A stretch of 64,000 nucleotides of DNA from an uncultured Sphingomonadaceae bacterium (lineage in GTDB: Bacteria > Pseudomonadota > Alphaproteobacteria > Sphingomonadales > Sphingomonadaceae): assembly GCA_913060895.1 (NCBI GenBank), contig CAJXSN010000001.1:124001-188000 (forward strand), written 5' to 3'. The notes below the pieces were generated by a model that saw only the letters and a list, made by a program, of their open reading frames with translations, was not told the origin of the DNA and ran no database searches. The position numbers were made by a program, and so were the translations under genes. Shown here in pieces: positions 28,213 through 37,879 of this stretch; the first letter of the stretch is position 1; every line of letters starts with the position of its first letter.

Positions 28213-28608
28213 ATGTCGATCAAGGAAATGATTCAGGATCATCCTGCCGTGGGCAGCGATTACAACGACGCGCTGGGTGAAGCGGTCAAGCATGCCATGT
28301 ATGGCGCGGCGATCATGAACTCGTGTGCCGACGCGTGCTTGGCGGAAGGCGATATCGAGGAACGCCGCGAGTGTGTGCGCCGCTGTCTCGATGCATCTGA
28401 TGCCTGCACAGCGTTCTACCGCATGGCCAGCCGACGCACCGGCGGGAATGTCCCTGCTATCAAGGCGATTGCCGAAGCGGCAATTGTGGCCTGCGAGCAG
28501 TGTCACGAACATTGCAACAAGCATGATGACGCGCATTGCAAGCGCTGTGCAACCATGTGCGAGGAAGTGATTGCCGATGTGAAGAAGGCGCTGACAGAAA
28601 TGGCCTGA
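28213..28608 (+). CDS. Four-helix-bundle copper-binding protein (DUF326/Csp-like)
   Basis: A 131-residue cytosolic protein with 11 cysteines arranged as CxxxC/CxxC pairs along helices: SCADACL, ECVRRCL, ACEQCHEHC, HCKRCATMC. This is the DUF326 pattern of copper storage proteins, where Cys line the core of a four-helix bundle and hold many Cu(I) ions. No signal peptide is present, so it resembles the cytosolic Csp3 class. AAAGGAGAA precedes the ATG and a perfect 18-bp terminator stem follows. Copper binding is inferred from family. Confidence 0.87.
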   Translation: MSIKEMIQDHPAVGSDYNDALGEAVKHAMYGAAIMNSCADACLAEGDIEERRECVRRCLDASDACTAFYRMASRRTGGNVPAIKAIAEAAIVACEQCHEHCNKHDDAHCKRCATMCEEVIADVKKALTEMA

Positions 28609-28629
28609 GCTAATCCAGTTCGGCAAGTA

Positions 28630-28671
28630 TAAATGAAAAAGCCCCGCCATTGAGCGGGGCTTTTTCATTTA
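28630..28671. terminator. Bidirectional terminator with perfect 18-bp stem
   Basis: Arms TAAATGAAAAAGCCCCGC and GCGGGGCTTTTTCATTTA are exact complements around CATTGA. The A/T flanks give a T-run in both directions, so it serves both the copper protein gene and the convergent def gene. Confidence 0.92.
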
Positions 28672-28691
28672 TGCCAAGCTAAAGAAGCAGA

Positions 28692-29270
28692 TCACGCCGC
28701 TTTACGCATCTTATCCAGTTTTTTCAGTGCCATCTGCTTCTTCAGGCGACTGAGGTGGTCGATGAACAGGATACCTTCGAGGTGGTCCATCTCGTGCTGA
28801 ATGCAGGTAGCCAGCAGGCCTTGCAGTTCCTCTGTGTGTTCGATGCCTTCCAGGTCTTGATACCGGACGGTGCAGGTCTTCGGTCGGTCCACATCGGCGT
28901 AGATCTCGGGAACAGACAGGCAGCCCTCCTGATACGTGCCGAGTTCTTCGTCTGGATTGAGAATTACGGGATTCACGAATACGCGCGGGTCGTTCTTGAT
29001 CGGATGGTGCTGGTGCGTGCCCTCCCCGTCGCCATGATCATGGCCGCAGTCTTCCGGCTCTGCATCCATGTCGGGTTCCTGCAGATCGATCACGAGTACG
29101 CGTTTCGGCACGCCCACCTGAATGGCGGCGAGGCCTATACCGGGCGCATCGTACATCGTCTCGAACATGTCATCGACGAGGGTTTTCAGCTCATCATTGA
29201 ACTCGGTCACAGGGGTAGAGACGGTTTTAAGCCGGGGGTCCGGTACTTCAAGAATTTCGTGGATAGCCAT
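28692..29270 (-). CDS. def: Peptide deformylase with His/Asp-rich insertion
   Basis: Removes the formyl group from new proteins. All three metal-site motifs are intact: GIGLAAIQ (residues 44-51), EGCLS (115-119, Cys ligand) and HEMDH (159-163). Between VLVIDLQ and DPRVFVNP, where E. coli Def has only a short loop, there is a longer insert at about residues 66-92 rich in Asp, Glu, Gly and His (CGHDHGDGEGTHQHH). I start at MAIHEILEVP (29270). Fmt, which adds the formyl group, is encoded divergently nearby beyond recR. Confidence 0.93.
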   Translation of the reverse strand: MAIHEILEVPDPRLKTVSTPVTEFNDELKTLVDDMFETMYDAPGIGLAAIQVGVPKRVLVIDLQEPDMDAEPEDCGHDHGDGEGTHQHHPIKNDPRVFVNPVILNPDEELGTYQEGCLSVPEIYADVDRPKTCTVRYQDLEGIEHTEELQGLLATCIQHEMDHLEGILFIDHLSRLKKQMALKKLDKMRKAA

Positions 29271-29425
29271 GAGTGGTGATTTAGGGGTTGGAACCGTTTG
29301 TCGCAAGCGCGTCGGCTCTATTTCTCTCGCGGCGAATCTTCTTGGCGAGCAAAGGGCTTACCTCCCCCAGATGTGCCTTGCGGGCGCTGCGCAGTGATAC
29401 TCTGACTGCCGGGCAAGAACCCTAG

Positions 29426-30022
29426 CTATCCCAACGGACGGCGAGCCCGGAGAGCCTGTGCCAATGTTCCCTCGTCAAGATAGTCCAGTTCCCCGCCCAC
29501 CGGCAGGCCATGCGCCAGCTGCGTGATACGAACGGGGAATTGCTCCAGCCGCTCGGCGAGATAATGCGCGGTCGTCTGACCCTCCAGGGTGGCATTCATG
29601 GCGAGGACGACTTCCTCGATCTTGCCCTCTTCCACTCGCCCGAGCAGCGAATCGATAGCGAGATCTTCTGGCCGCACACCGTCAAGCGCCGACAGCTTGC
29701 CGCCCAGCACATGGTACCGCCCGGAAAACAGCCGTGCACGGTCAAGCGCCCACAGGTCCGAGACATCTTCTACTGCGCAAATGGATTTGGCATCCCGCCG
29801 TGGATCGGCGCAGATGCCGCACGGGTTTTGCGTATCAACATTGCCGCAGATGTCGCATTCCACCAGCCGTTCACGCACAGCGGCCAGCGCATCCTGCATC
29901 TGCGGCAGGGCTTTCTCGCGGTTCTTCACCAACCACAACACAGCCCGCCGCGCACTGCGGGGCCCAAGCCCGGGCAGGCGCGCGAGGGCGGCGGCCAACG
30001 TCTCGATCTCTTGCGATGCCAT
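29426..30022 (-). CDS. recR: Recombination protein RecR
   Basis: Part of RecFOR, which loads RecA at gaps. The 198-residue protein shows the N-terminal helix-hairpin-helix ([20 protein letters not shown]), a four-cysteine zinc finger ([16 protein letters not shown]), the Toprim domain ([36 protein letters not shown]) and the C-terminal [16 protein letters not shown]. It lies 155 bases upstream of def on the same strand and is divergent from fmt. Confidence 0.95.
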   Translation of the reverse strand: MASQEIETLAAALARLPGLGPRSARRAVLWLVKNREKALPQMQDALAAVRERLVECDICGNVDTQNPCGICADPRRDAKSICAVEDVSDLWALDRARLFSGRYHVLGGKLSALDGVRPEDLAIDSLLGRVEEGKIEEVVLAMNATLEGQTTAHYLAERLEQFPVRITQLAHGLPVGGELDYLDEGTLAQALRARRPLG

Positions 30023-30074
30023 GTGGTGACAGATAGGGGCACAGCTCAGTTACAGGAAGGTCTCACGCCCAATT

Positions 30075-30980
30075 ATGCGCATCGTCTTTATGGGAACACC
30101 CGATTTCGCGGTGCCAACATTGCGAGCACTCCACGCTGCCGCACATGATGTAGTGGCGGTCTATACCCAGCCGCCGCGCCGTGCGGGACGGGGCAAGAAG
30201 CTGAAACCCTCCCCAGTCCAGAAAGAAGCTGAGGTTCTGGGCATCGAAGTCCGCAGCCCCAAGTCGTTTAAATCGGCGGAGGAGCAGGAACGCTTCGCAG
30301 CTCTGGAAGCGGATATAGCGGTGGTCGCCGCATACGGCCTGATCCTGCCGCAAGCGGTGCTGGACGCGCCGATGCATGGGTGTGTGAATGTCCACGCTTC
30401 CATCCTGCCGCTCTGGCGCGGGGCTGCGCCGGTCCACCGTGCGGTGATGGCCGGCGATCCGGTGACGGGGATCACGATTATGCAGATGGAGGCCGGGCTC
30501 GATACCGGCCCGATGCTGGCCACCGTGCGCACACCTATCGAGCAGAAGACAACCGGTGAGCTGACGCAGGAACTGGCCGATCTGGGCGCTCAGCTGATGG
30601 TCGGAACCCTGCGCGAATTGAAAAACCACCGTCCGCTGGTTCAGGATAATGAAGACGCTACCTATGCGCCTAAGATCGACAAGGCAGAGGCTCGCATAAA
30701 CTGGTCGGATGATGCCGATGTGATAGAGCGGACCGTGCGCGGCCTCGCCCCCTTTCCTGGCGCATGGTTCGAGATTGAGGGAGAGCGGATCAAGCTGCTG
30801 CGCGCAGAATTGGCGGAAGGCTCGGGAAAGTCAGGAGAGATTCTGGATAAACGGCTCACCATCGCCTGCGGGTCAGGGGCGCTGCGGCCGGTGAAACTCC
30901 AGCGCGCCGGAAAGCCTGCTATGGATCTGGACGAATTCCTGCGCGGCAATCCGGTGGCAGCGGGGACTGTGCTCGATTGA
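30075..30980 (+). CDS. fmt: Methionyl-tRNA formyltransferase
   Basis: Formylates initiator Met-tRNA with 10-formyl-THF. The 301-residue protein has [19 protein letters not shown], the catalytic region [44 protein letters not shown] (Asn, His and the later Asp of [11 protein letters not shown], here [11 protein letters not shown]), and a C-terminal OB-like domain ([26 protein letters not shown]). The stop overlaps the TTG start of truA. It stands divergent from recR-def. Confidence 0.95.
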   Translation: MRIVFMGTPDFAVPTLRALHAAAHDVVAVYTQPPRRAGRGKKLKPSPVQKEAEVLGIEVRSPKSFKSAEEQERFAALEADIAVVAAYGLILPQAVLDAPMHGCVNVHASILPLWRGAAPVHRAVMAGDPVTGITIMQMEAGLDTGPMLATVRTPIEQKTTGELTQELADLGAQLMVGTLRELKNHRPLVQDNEDATYAPKIDKAEARINWSDDADVIERTVRGLAPFPGAWFEIEGERIKLLRAELAEGSGKSGEILDKRLTIACGSGALRPVKLQRAGKPAMDLDEFLRGNPVAAGTVLD

Positions 30981-31738
30981 CCCGCTTCGCCTTCACTCTG
31001 GAATTCGACGGCACCCCGTTCTTCGGGTTGCAACGGCAAAAAAATGCCCCGAGCGTGCAGGGCGCCGTAGAAGCGGCACTGGAGAAAATCACCGGGGAAC
31101 AGATTGCCGTGTTCAGCGCGGGCCGCACGGATTCCGGCGTCCATGCTCTGGCCATGCGTTGCCATGCGGACATTGCCAAGGCCATGACGCCCTTCCGATT
31201 AATGGAAGCCCTCAACGCACATATGCGCGATGTGCCCGTGGCAGTGACTGCGTGCGAAGCGGTACCGGACGAATGGCACGCGCGCTTTTCTTGCATCGGA
31301 CGTGCATACGAATACCGCATCTGCAACCGCCGCGCTCCGCTGACATTGGAAGCCAATCGCGCCTGGCAGGTGCGTAAGAAACTCGATCACGAAGCGATGC
31401 ACCGCGCGGCGCAGGCGCTGGTCGGCACACATGATTTCACCACCTTCCGTTCCGCCCATTGCCAGTCCGACAGCCCGGTAAAATCGCTCGACCATCTTGT
31501 GGTGCGCCGCGAAGGCCAGCATGTCATAATTCAGGCCGAAGCCCGCAGTTTTCTGCACCATCAGGTGCGCAGCATGGTCGGTTGCCTGGCGCTGGTTGGT
31601 ATGGGCCGATGGAACGAACCACGCATCGCGCAGGTTCTGGAAGCAAAGGACCGGCGACAGCTGGGCCACAACGCGCCGCCGCACGGGCTATATTTCGTGC
31701 GCGCAATCTATCCCGACGATCAGGAGATTTCCGAATGA
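30977..31738 (+). CDS. truA: tRNA pseudouridine synthase A (positions 38-40)
   Basis: A 253-residue pseudouridine synthase with the catalytic aspartate in [13 protein letters not shown]. Family blocks are [55 protein letters not shown] and [20 protein letters not shown]. The start is the TTG at 30977 overlapping the fmt stop (TTGA); no ATG or GTG fits near [11 protein letters not shown]. Its own stop overlaps the next gene (ATGA). Confidence 0.93.
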   Translation: MTRFAFTLEFDGTPFFGLQRQKNAPSVQGAVEAALEKITGEQIAVFSAGRTDSGVHALAMRCHADIAKAMTPFRLMEALNAHMRDVPVAVTACEAVPDEWHARFSCIGRAYEYRICNRRAPLTLEANRAWQVRKKLDHEAMHRAAQALVGTHDFTTFRSAHCQSDSPVKSLDHLVVRREGQHVIIQAEARSFLHHQVRSMVGCLALVGMGRWNEPRIAQVLEAKDRRQLGHNAPPHGLYFVRAIYPDDQEISE

Positions 31739-32847
31739 CCACCACCGGCAAACAGCTTTTCACCACATTGGAGGCGGACGGTACGCTGACGCTCGAAATC
31801 ACCGAAACCGAATTTCCAGATCCTAAGAGCAATCAGGTTCTGGTCAAAATGGAAGCCGCGCCGATCAATCCCAGCGATCTGGCGATCCTGACCAGCGCTG
31901 CCGATTTCGACAATGCCGAATACTCGTCTGGCAAGGTCGTCGCCAAAATACCCGAACCCTTCAACACGGCGCAAAAATCGCGCCACGGCCAGCGCCTTCC
32001 CGCCGGTAACGAAGGTGCGGGCACCGTCGTCGCTACAGGCGACAGCGACGCCGCCAAAGCGCTGATGGGTCAGCGCGTCGCCTGCGTTCCAGGCAATGCG
32101 TTCAGCCAATATGCCATCGCCGACGTGTCGATGTGCCTGCCATTGGGCGACCACAGCAGCGAAGACGGCGCCTCCAGCTTCGTCAACCCGATGACCGCTT
32201 TGGGCTTTGTCGAGAATGCCAAAATGGATGGCCAGAGGGCCATCCTGCACACCGTAGGCGCATCGAACCTTGGCCAGATGCTCAACCGTATCTGTCTCGA
32301 AGACGGTATGGGTTTGGTCAACATTGTTCGTAAGGCGGATCAGGCAGAGATGCTGAAATCACAAGGCGCGGCCCATGTGGTGAATTCTTCGGACGAAGAT
32401 TTCATGGATCAACTGAAAAGCGCGATCGATGAAACCGACGCCTTTTACGGGTTCGATCCCATTGGCGGTGGTAAGACCGTTGATAATTGCTTCAAAGCGA
32501 TGGAGCAGGTCGCGGTTGGCAAGATGAGCGAGTATTCACGCTATGGCTCCGACCAGCAGAAGCGGATGTTTATCTATGGCCGCCTCGATTTCGCACCGAC
32601 CCAGCTTACAATGGCCTACGGCTTTGGCTGGACGCTATCGGGCTGGTTGCTGACGCCGTTCCTGCAAAATGCGGGTATGGAAACAGTGATGCGGATGCGC
32701 AAGCGGGTGCTCGATAATCTGACCACAACATTCGCCAGCAGCTACAAGGAAAAGGTCGATCTGGAAGGTATGCTGACCAAAGAAGCCATTCTGGATTACA
32801 AGCAAATGAAGACCGGCGAAAAATATCTGGTGACGCCGCATTCTTGA
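31735..32847 (+). CDS. Medium-chain zinc-type dehydrogenase/quinone reductase family
   Basis: A 370-residue NAD(P)-dependent oxidoreductase of the MDR superfamily. It has an N-terminal GroES-like domain ([33 protein letters not shown]) and a Rossmann domain ([37 protein letters not shown]). The nucleotide loop GASNLG is atypical for AxxGxG but keeps glycine spacing. No zinc-binding cysteine cluster is visible, which suggests a zinc-free quinone reductase-like enzyme. The substrate is unknown. It starts in the truA stop (ATGA). Confidence 0.82.
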   Translation: MTTTGKQLFTTLEADGTLTLEITETEFPDPKSNQVLVKMEAAPINPSDLAILTSAADFDNAEYSSGKVVAKIPEPFNTAQKSRHGQRLPAGNEGAGTVVATGDSDAAKALMGQRVACVPGNAFSQYAIADVSMCLPLGDHSSEDGASSFVNPMTALGFVENAKMDGQRAILHTVGASNLGQMLNRICLEDGMGLVNIVRKADQAEMLKSQGAAHVVNSSDEDFMDQLKSAIDETDAFYGFDPIGGGKTVDNCFKAMEQVAVGKMSEYSRYGSDQQKRMFIYGRLDFAPTQLTMAYGFGWTLSGWLLTPFLQNAGMETVMRMRKRVLDNLTTTFASSYKEKVDLEGMLTKEAILDYKQMKTGEKYLVTPHS

Positions 32848-32884
32848 TTGTTTCGCACCCCATCCGGGGTGCGGACCCTCTAGC

Positions 32885-33085
32885 TCATGCGACATAAGAT
32901 CGCGTCGCTACGGGCGGCCAGTCGACCCTTCGGTCGGTTGGCCGCCGATCGAGCCTTTAGTTCGGCAAGAGATAGTGATCGCTCGAAGCCGAAATGCTTA
33001 GCAAGGGGTAATCGCCCGTTGGGAAAGCTTTGCGCGGAAAGTAGCCAAAGAGGCCGAATGGCCCCACCTACGCCTGAGGGCAACC
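32885..33085. repeat. Candidate dispersed intergenic element with UUCG hairpin
   Basis: The gap between two convergent genes is filled by about 200 bases that do not look like random spacer. GGCGGCCAGTCGACC (32913-32927) pairs with GGTCGGTTGGCCGCC (32932-32946) in 13 of 15 positions, with a CUUCGG tetraloop on the plus strand. Both strands stay open as 67-73-codon frames across it, encoding an Arg/Ser/Ala-rich text. I recall similar strings in other sphingomonad genomes, but no second copy is in this window. It may also end the upstream transcript. Confidence 0.4.
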
Positions 33086-33088
33086 AAA

Positions 33089-34069
33089 TTAGCGTCCGTC
33101 AAACGTAGTCTGCATTGCCGCTGGATCAACAACCCCTTCTGCCAACAGCAACTGCAAAAGTATCCGTGCCTTCTGAGGGTTAAGCGCACGTGCAGCGATA
33201 AAACCATTGGCATCGTCCTCCGGCTCCCGGTCCACCAGTCCTTCATCCACCCTGCTGGCGCGCACGACAGCCACTCCGTCCCTCCGACGTTCGATAAGAA
33301 TATTTCTGACGGCATTGGGCAAGTTCCCCTCACCCACACCGGCAATCACCACGCCGCGCTGATCCTTGCCCACAATCCGGCGCGCCAGATCGGGGTCCAT
33401 CCCTGCATGGGCATATAGTATAACAACTGGCGGAAGTTGATCGCTGTAAACGAATCGCGCCGCTTCTCCGCGGCGCCATGGCGCACCGAACCAATCGAGC
33501 GCACTTGGAGTAACCAGCCCGATAGAGCCGCGCGGATAGCCGCGAAAGGCATCGGTGCTGCGTGTGCGCACCTTGCGCACGTCGCGCGCGGCAAACACCC
33601 TGTCGCCCATCACCACCAGCACACCGCGCCCCGCCGCATCCCCGTCACCTGCGACCCGTGCGGCATTGGCAAAGTTGCGCAAACCGTCGTAGCCTACCGC
33701 ATCGGCAGGACGCATTGCGCCCACCAGCACCACGGGCTTGTCGGTGGGCAGCGTCAAATCCAGCAGAAAGGCCGTCTCCTCCAGCGTGTCCGTACCGTGA
33801 GTGACAATCACACCGTCGCAGGCGGGATCGGCAATCGCCAGAGAGATGGCGCTGTGCAGCGGACCCCACACCTTAGGGCCGATATCTTCTGAACCGATAT
33901 TGGCGATCTGGTGGCCGGTAAATTCTGCTTCCAGCCCAAGCCCCTCTACCGTGGACAGATACTGGGCAATATCGATCTGGCCGGGGCGGTAATCATGGCG
34001 CAGCGCGGATCCTGCGATCCCCGCAATTGTGCCTCCGGTGGCCAGAACAGTAATGCGTGATTTCGTCAT
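33089..34069 (-). CDS. L-asparaginase
   Basis: Hydrolyses asparagine to aspartate and ammonia. The 326-residue protein has both threonine-bearing signatures: VLATGGTIAGIAG at the N-terminus and GVIVTHGTDTLEETAFLL at about residues 85-102. VGAMRPADAVGYDG and YAHAGMDPDLAR also match. It has no signal peptide, so it would act in the cytoplasm, although the sequence style resembles type II enzymes. It is convergent with the dehydrogenase, across the repeat-like element. Confidence 0.92.
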   Translation of the reverse strand: MTKSRITVLATGGTIAGIAGSALRHDYRPGQIDIAQYLSTVEGLGLEAEFTGHQIANIGSEDIGPKVWGPLHSAISLAIADPACDGVIVTHGTDTLEETAFLLDLTLPTDKPVVLVGAMRPADAVGYDGLRNFANAARVAGDGDAAGRGVLVVMGDRVFAARDVRKVRTRSTDAFRGYPRGSIGLVTPSALDWFGAPWRRGEAARFVYSDQLPPVVILYAHAGMDPDLARRIVGKDQRGVVIAGVGEGNLPNAVRNILIERRRDGVAVVRASRVDEGLVDREPEDDANGFIAARALNPQKARILLQLLLAEGVVDPAAMQTTFDGR

Positions 34070-34158
34070 GAAAATGCGCCTAACCGGCTATTCGCAAATT
34101 TCGCAATTGAATCTGAACGATTCATCGCTAGAGAGCACATATCGCTTCGATGCGAAGC

Positions 34159-34234
34159 GGGCGATTAGCTCAGTTGGTAGAGCATCTCGTTTACACCGAG
34201 AGGGTCGGCGGTTCGAGCCCGTCATCGCCCACCA
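34159..34234 (+). tRNA. tRNA-Val (anticodon TAC)
   Basis: A 76-base cloverleaf: acceptor GGGCGAT/ATCGCCC, D-arm GCTC-AGTTGGTA-GAGC, anticodon arm TCTCG-TTTACAC-CGAGA with anticodon TAC, T-arm GGCGG-TTCGAGC-CCGTC, and encoded CCA. All stems pair. Confidence 0.97.
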
Positions 34235-34394
34235 GCATTTCGAAACGCGAATTCATCCGAGGATGTATTTGCACGAAACGCTCCCAAGCTACTGCGCGGG
34301 AGGAACCCGGCGTAATTCCCAAAAAAAGCCAGAAGCCCATCCCTCTACAACCATTCAAGTGGCTCCGCGCAAACAATTCTGTAGATACAGAGCC

Positions 34395-35681
34395 GTGCCC
34401 GTTACCTACTCCATAGCGATTGCCGGATGTGGCCCCGCCGGACTGGCGGCTGCGCTCTTGCTGAACGACGCAGGGCATAATGTGACCCTGCTGGAACGCT
34501 TCGATGCACCGCGTGCCATTGGCTCAGGACTATTGCTACAGCCCACTGGAATGGCAGTGCTTGACCGCTTGGGGCTAGCAGAGACCACTGCGATGCACGG
34601 TGCGCGGATCGACGGCCTGCTGGGATTGCAAGAGGCTGGAAAGTCTGCACTCGATTCGCCCTATGCAAAATTGGGAGTGCCGGGCTCGTTCGGCATTGGC
34701 ATCCACCGCTCCAGCCTGTTTTCAGTACTGTACGGTGCGGTTCTCGCCGCAGGAATTCCAGTGCGCACAGGATGCTCTATCACCGGTAGCAGTGTAACCT
34801 CGTCCGGGCGCACGCTGACACTGGAAAACGGCGAGGCTACCGAAGCCTTTGATCTGGTGGTCGATTCCACCGGCTGGAAGACGCAGTTATCCGATCCCGC
34901 TGAGGGCCTGCTGGAATATGGCGCGCTTTGGGCCAGCCTGCCGACACTGCCTGACGATCCCTTTTCCGGCCATCTTCTGGAACAGCGATATCGTGGCGCG
35001 CACCAGATGGCCGGCGTGCTTCCCACAGGTATGCGCAGACCCGGTGAGGCAAATGAGGTCGCATTTTTCTGGTCCCTGCGGGCACGCGACCACGCAGACT
35101 GGCTGGCCGCCCCGCTGAACCAGTGGAAGGATGTCGTTCTTGAACTATGGCCGGACACCGCGTGTTTGCTCGATCGGATCGAAAGCCGCGATCAACTGGT
35201 GTTTGCCCGCTACGCCCACCGCCAACTGCGCCATCCTGTGGGAGAACGAATCGTCCACATCGGTGATGCGTGGCATTCGGCAAGTCCGCAATTGGGGCAA
35301 GGCGCAAACATGGCGTTGCTGGATGCGTGGGCACTGGCGAAAGGGCTGGCGTACACCGATAAGCTGAGCGAGAGCCTTCGCGCCATGCGGGCTTGGCGAG
35401 GCGATCATGTGGGGCTGTATCAAGCGGTAACTCGGGCCTTCACCCCGCTCTATCAGTCGGACGGAGTGGTGTTGCCCGCAATACGCGACAGGTTGCTGAT
35501 GCCGTTTTCCAGGATATGGCCCGCCAACCGAATCCAGGCAGTGATTATGTCGGGAATGCTTGGCTGGCCGCTGCGGGTACTGGGCCTGGAACCGCCCGAT
35601 TACCCTTCGCTGGCCGCATTGATGACTGCACCCAGAGTTTCGTCGATGGCTTCGTGCGCTTCCTCGCTCGACCAGTCGTAG
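34395..35681 (+). CDS. FAD-dependent monooxygenase/oxidoreductase
   Basis: A 428-residue flavoprotein of the UbiH/PHBH type. The N-terminal dinucleotide fold is IAIAGCGPAGLAAALLLNDAGHNVTLLERFD. The second FAD motif is GERIVHIGDAWHSASPQLGQGANMALLDAWALAKGL, and DLVVDSTGW stands for the DG motif. It probably hydroxylates or dehydrogenates a small aromatic or polyketide-like compound; the substrate is unknown. The start is the GTG at 34395, since longer frames overlap the tRNA. The 3' end overlaps 82 bases of the convergent TlpA-like gene. Confidence 0.82.
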   Translation: MPVTYSIAIAGCGPAGLAAALLLNDAGHNVTLLERFDAPRAIGSGLLLQPTGMAVLDRLGLAETTAMHGARIDGLLGLQEAGKSALDSPYAKLGVPGSFGIGIHRSSLFSVLYGAVLAAGIPVRTGCSITGSSVTSSGRTLTLENGEATEAFDLVVDSTGWKTQLSDPAEGLLEYGALWASLPTLPDDPFSGHLLEQRYRGAHQMAGVLPTGMRRPGEANEVAFFWSLRARDHADWLAAPLNQWKDVVLELWPDTACLLDRIESRDQLVFARYAHRQLRHPVGERIVHIGDAWHSASPQLGQGANMALLDAWALAKGLAYTDKLSESLRAMRAWRGDHVGLYQAVTRAFTPLYQSDGVVLPAIRDRLLMPFSRIWPANRIQAVIMSGMLGWPLRVLGLEPPDYPSLAALMTAPRVSSMASCASSLDQS

Positions 35682-36211
35682 TCGCCAGCCACGCGCCACA
35701 GTTCCTTGCCTGCATCGTCATACAGGACGGTGACGGGCAGACCTCCTGCCCCGATTGCTTCGGCAAAGCTCGTCTCCGGGTCCAGCCAGCGGGGGAGATT
35801 GGGCAGGTCGTTTTCCGCAAAGAACGGCTCCACCGCCTCTGCTCCCTGCAAATCCTGACTGATGGTGACGACATCCAGTAGCCCGCCATATTCGGCTGCG
35901 AGGTTATCTAGCATCGGCATTTCCTTGATGCACGGCGCGCACCATGTGGCCCATAGATTGACCAGCATCGGAGTGCCGGTTCCATCGCTTCCACCAACAC
36001 CCAGCACCAACTGATCGCCCTCAGGATCATTCAAGGTCAGTATTGGAAGCGACTCGCCCCCGCGCGACCGATCGATCTCTCCAGTCACCGCCTCCAAGCT
36101 ATCCTTGCCCCCTGGCAATGCGTCATCGCCTTGCACGGGGTCGGACGCCGACCTATCGCAGCCGCTCAGCAGAAGGGCAGCGATACAGCTTGTGAGTAAC
36201 AAACGGGACAT
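35600..36211 (-). CDS. TlpA/ResA-like thioredoxin-fold lipoprotein
   Basis: A 203-residue periplasmic thiol-disulfide reductase. Starting at MSRLLLTSC (36211) gives a lipobox LLSGC (Cys18). The redox motif is [20 protein letters not shown], and the cis-proline loop is [12 protein letters not shown]. Such proteins reduce apocytochrome c or other Cys proteins. The ATG shares CATG with the divergent argH start. The 3' end overlaps the flavin monooxygenase. Confidence 0.88.
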   Translation of the reverse strand: MSRLLLTSCIAALLLSGCDRSASDPVQGDDALPGGKDSLEAVTGEIDRSRGGESLPILTLNDPEGDQLVLGVGGSDGTGTPMLVNLWATWCAPCIKEMPMLDNLAAEYGGLLDVVTISQDLQGAEAVEPFFAENDLPNLPRWLDPETSFAEAIGAGGLPVTVLYDDAGKELWRVAGDYDWSSEEAHEAIDETLGAVINAASEG

Positions 36212-37628
36212 GGACGGCACGGAAAAAGGCATGGGGACAGGTTCCAACCAGATGTGGGGCGGCAGGTTCGCTGGCGGGCCTAGCGCGGTCATGCGTGAAA
36301 TCAACGCCTCTATTCCATTCGACAAGGCGCTGTGGCGGCAGGATATCACCGCATCGAAGGCGCATGTCGCCATGCTGGCCGCGCAGAATATCGTCTCGGC
36401 CGAAGATGCGCGTACCATTGACGGTGGTCTGGATACCGTCGCCGCCGAATACGAAGCGCAGGGCGTTCCAGAGGACTGGGATCTGGAAGATATTCACATG
36501 ACGGTGGAGGCACGGCTGACCGAATTGGTCGGGCCGGTCGCAGGACGTCTGCACACCGCGCGCAGCCGCAACGATCAGGTCGCGACCGATTTCCGTCTGT
36601 GGGTCCGCGAAGCACTGGAGCGCGCCGATGCCGGCTTGGAAATGCTGCAACGCGCTCTGGTAACGCGGGCAGGCGAGCACGCAGACAGCATCATGCCCGG
36701 CTTTACCCATCTCCAGACCGCGCAGCCTGTTACTTTGGGACATCATCTGATGGCCTACTACGAGATGATCCGGCGTGACCGCTCCCGCTTGGCGGATGCT
36801 CGGGCACGAATGAATGAAAGCCCGCTGGGCAGCGCAGCGCTGGCAGGCACAGGTTTTCCGATAGATCGAGATGCAACGGCGCAGGCTCTGGGGTTCGAAG
36901 GGCCGACGCGCAATTCCTTGGATGCGGTGTCCGACCGCGATTTCGCGATGGATTACCTGATGGCGGCCGCGCAATGCTCGCTGCATCTCTCGCGGCTGGC
37001 GGAAGAATTCGTCATCTGGGCCAGCCAGCCCTTCGGTTTCGTCCGCCTGCCCGATGCGCTGTCCACCGGTAGCTCCATCATGCCGCAAAAGAAAAACCCC
37101 GACGCCGCCGAATTGGTGCGCGGCCATGCCGGACGTATGGTCGGCGCGGTAACTGCATTGATGATGACCATGAAGGGTCTGCCGCTTGCCTATTCAAAGG
37201 ACATGCAGGACGACAAGCCGCCGGTGTTCGAAGCGGCAAGCCTGATCGACCTGTCTATAGCCGCGATGACCGGCATGGTTGCCGATGCGACTTTCCAGAC
37301 GGAGCGGATGCGGCAAGCCGCAGAGCTGGGCTATGCTACGGCGACCGATCTGGCCGACTGGCTGGTGACGCAGGCCGACATACCTTTCCGCGAGGCACAC
37401 CATATCACCGGCGCGGCGGTCAAGTTGGCGGAGCAGCGCGGCATCGCGCTCGATGCGCTGTCGCTGGAAGATCTCCAAGCTATCGATGCACGTCTGGACG
37501 CGCGCGTTTTCGATGCATTATCGGTCGATGCTTCGGTTGCCGCACGCGCTTCCTATGGCGGCACAGCACCAGATCAGGTACGCGCACAAGTGGCTCGTGC
37601 AATGGCCGATCTGGAGATGGACACATGA
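36210..37628 (+). CDS. argH: Argininosuccinate lyase
   Basis: Last step of arginine synthesis, releasing fumarate. The protein (472 aa from ATG 36210) has [55 protein letters not shown] and the fumarase-family signature [19 protein letters not shown] with the catalytic serine. The ATG at 36210 overlaps the start of the divergent TlpA-like gene; ATG 36231 ([11 protein letters not shown]) is closer to the usual family start and is an equally likely choice. It overlaps the small lipoprotein start (ATGA). Confidence 0.94.
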   Translation: MDGTEKGMGTGSNQMWGGRFAGGPSAVMREINASIPFDKALWRQDITASKAHVAMLAAQNIVSAEDARTIDGGLDTVAAEYEAQGVPEDWDLEDIHMTVEARLTELVGPVAGRLHTARSRNDQVATDFRLWVREALERADAGLEMLQRALVTRAGEHADSIMPGFTHLQTAQPVTLGHHLMAYYEMIRRDRSRLADARARMNESPLGSAALAGTGFPIDRDATAQALGFEGPTRNSLDAVSDRDFAMDYLMAAAQCSLHLSRLAEEFVIWASQPFGFVRLPDALSTGSSIMPQKKNPDAAELVRGHAGRMVGAVTALMMTMKGLPLAYSKDMQDDKPPVFEAASLIDLSIAAMTGMVADATFQTERMRQAAELGYATATDLADWLVTQADIPFREAHHITGAAVKLAEQRGIALDALSLEDLQAIDARLDARVFDALSVDASVAARASYGGTAPDQVRAQVARAMADLEMDT

Positions 37629-37870
37629 ACCGCAAGCATATCATATTCGTATTTGCCGTCTGCATCGCGGCCGGCGCCTGCGGACAGAAGACAATGCTGG
37701 AACCGGCTGCGGATGCCAGTCTGCCACAGACGCCTTACGGTTCGACAGTCCAACCCGAAGCGGACGATCTGCTGGAGCCCGATACTCTGGCCCAGCCTGA
37801 ACGATCGATCGAACTGCGAACACGGTCGGAAGAACGCGAAGACGATCCGTTCGACCTGCCGCCTGAATAA
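37625..37870 (+). CDS. Small lipoprotein between argH and lysA
   Basis: An 81-residue protein with a short signal peptide and lipobox AAGAC (Cys19), followed by an acidic, proline-rich and probably unstructured tail ending DDPFDLPPE. Small lipoproteins occupy this argH-lysA position in many proteobacteria, and enterobacterial LptM sits beside dapF in a comparable setting. Homology to LptM cannot be shown from so short a sequence. Translation is coupled to argH (ATGA). Confidence 0.8.
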   Translation: MNRKHIIFVFAVCIAAGACGQKTMLEPAADASLPQTPYGSTVQPEADDLLEPDTLAQPERSIELRTRSEEREDDPFDLPPE

Positions 37871-37879
37871 AGCGAACCT

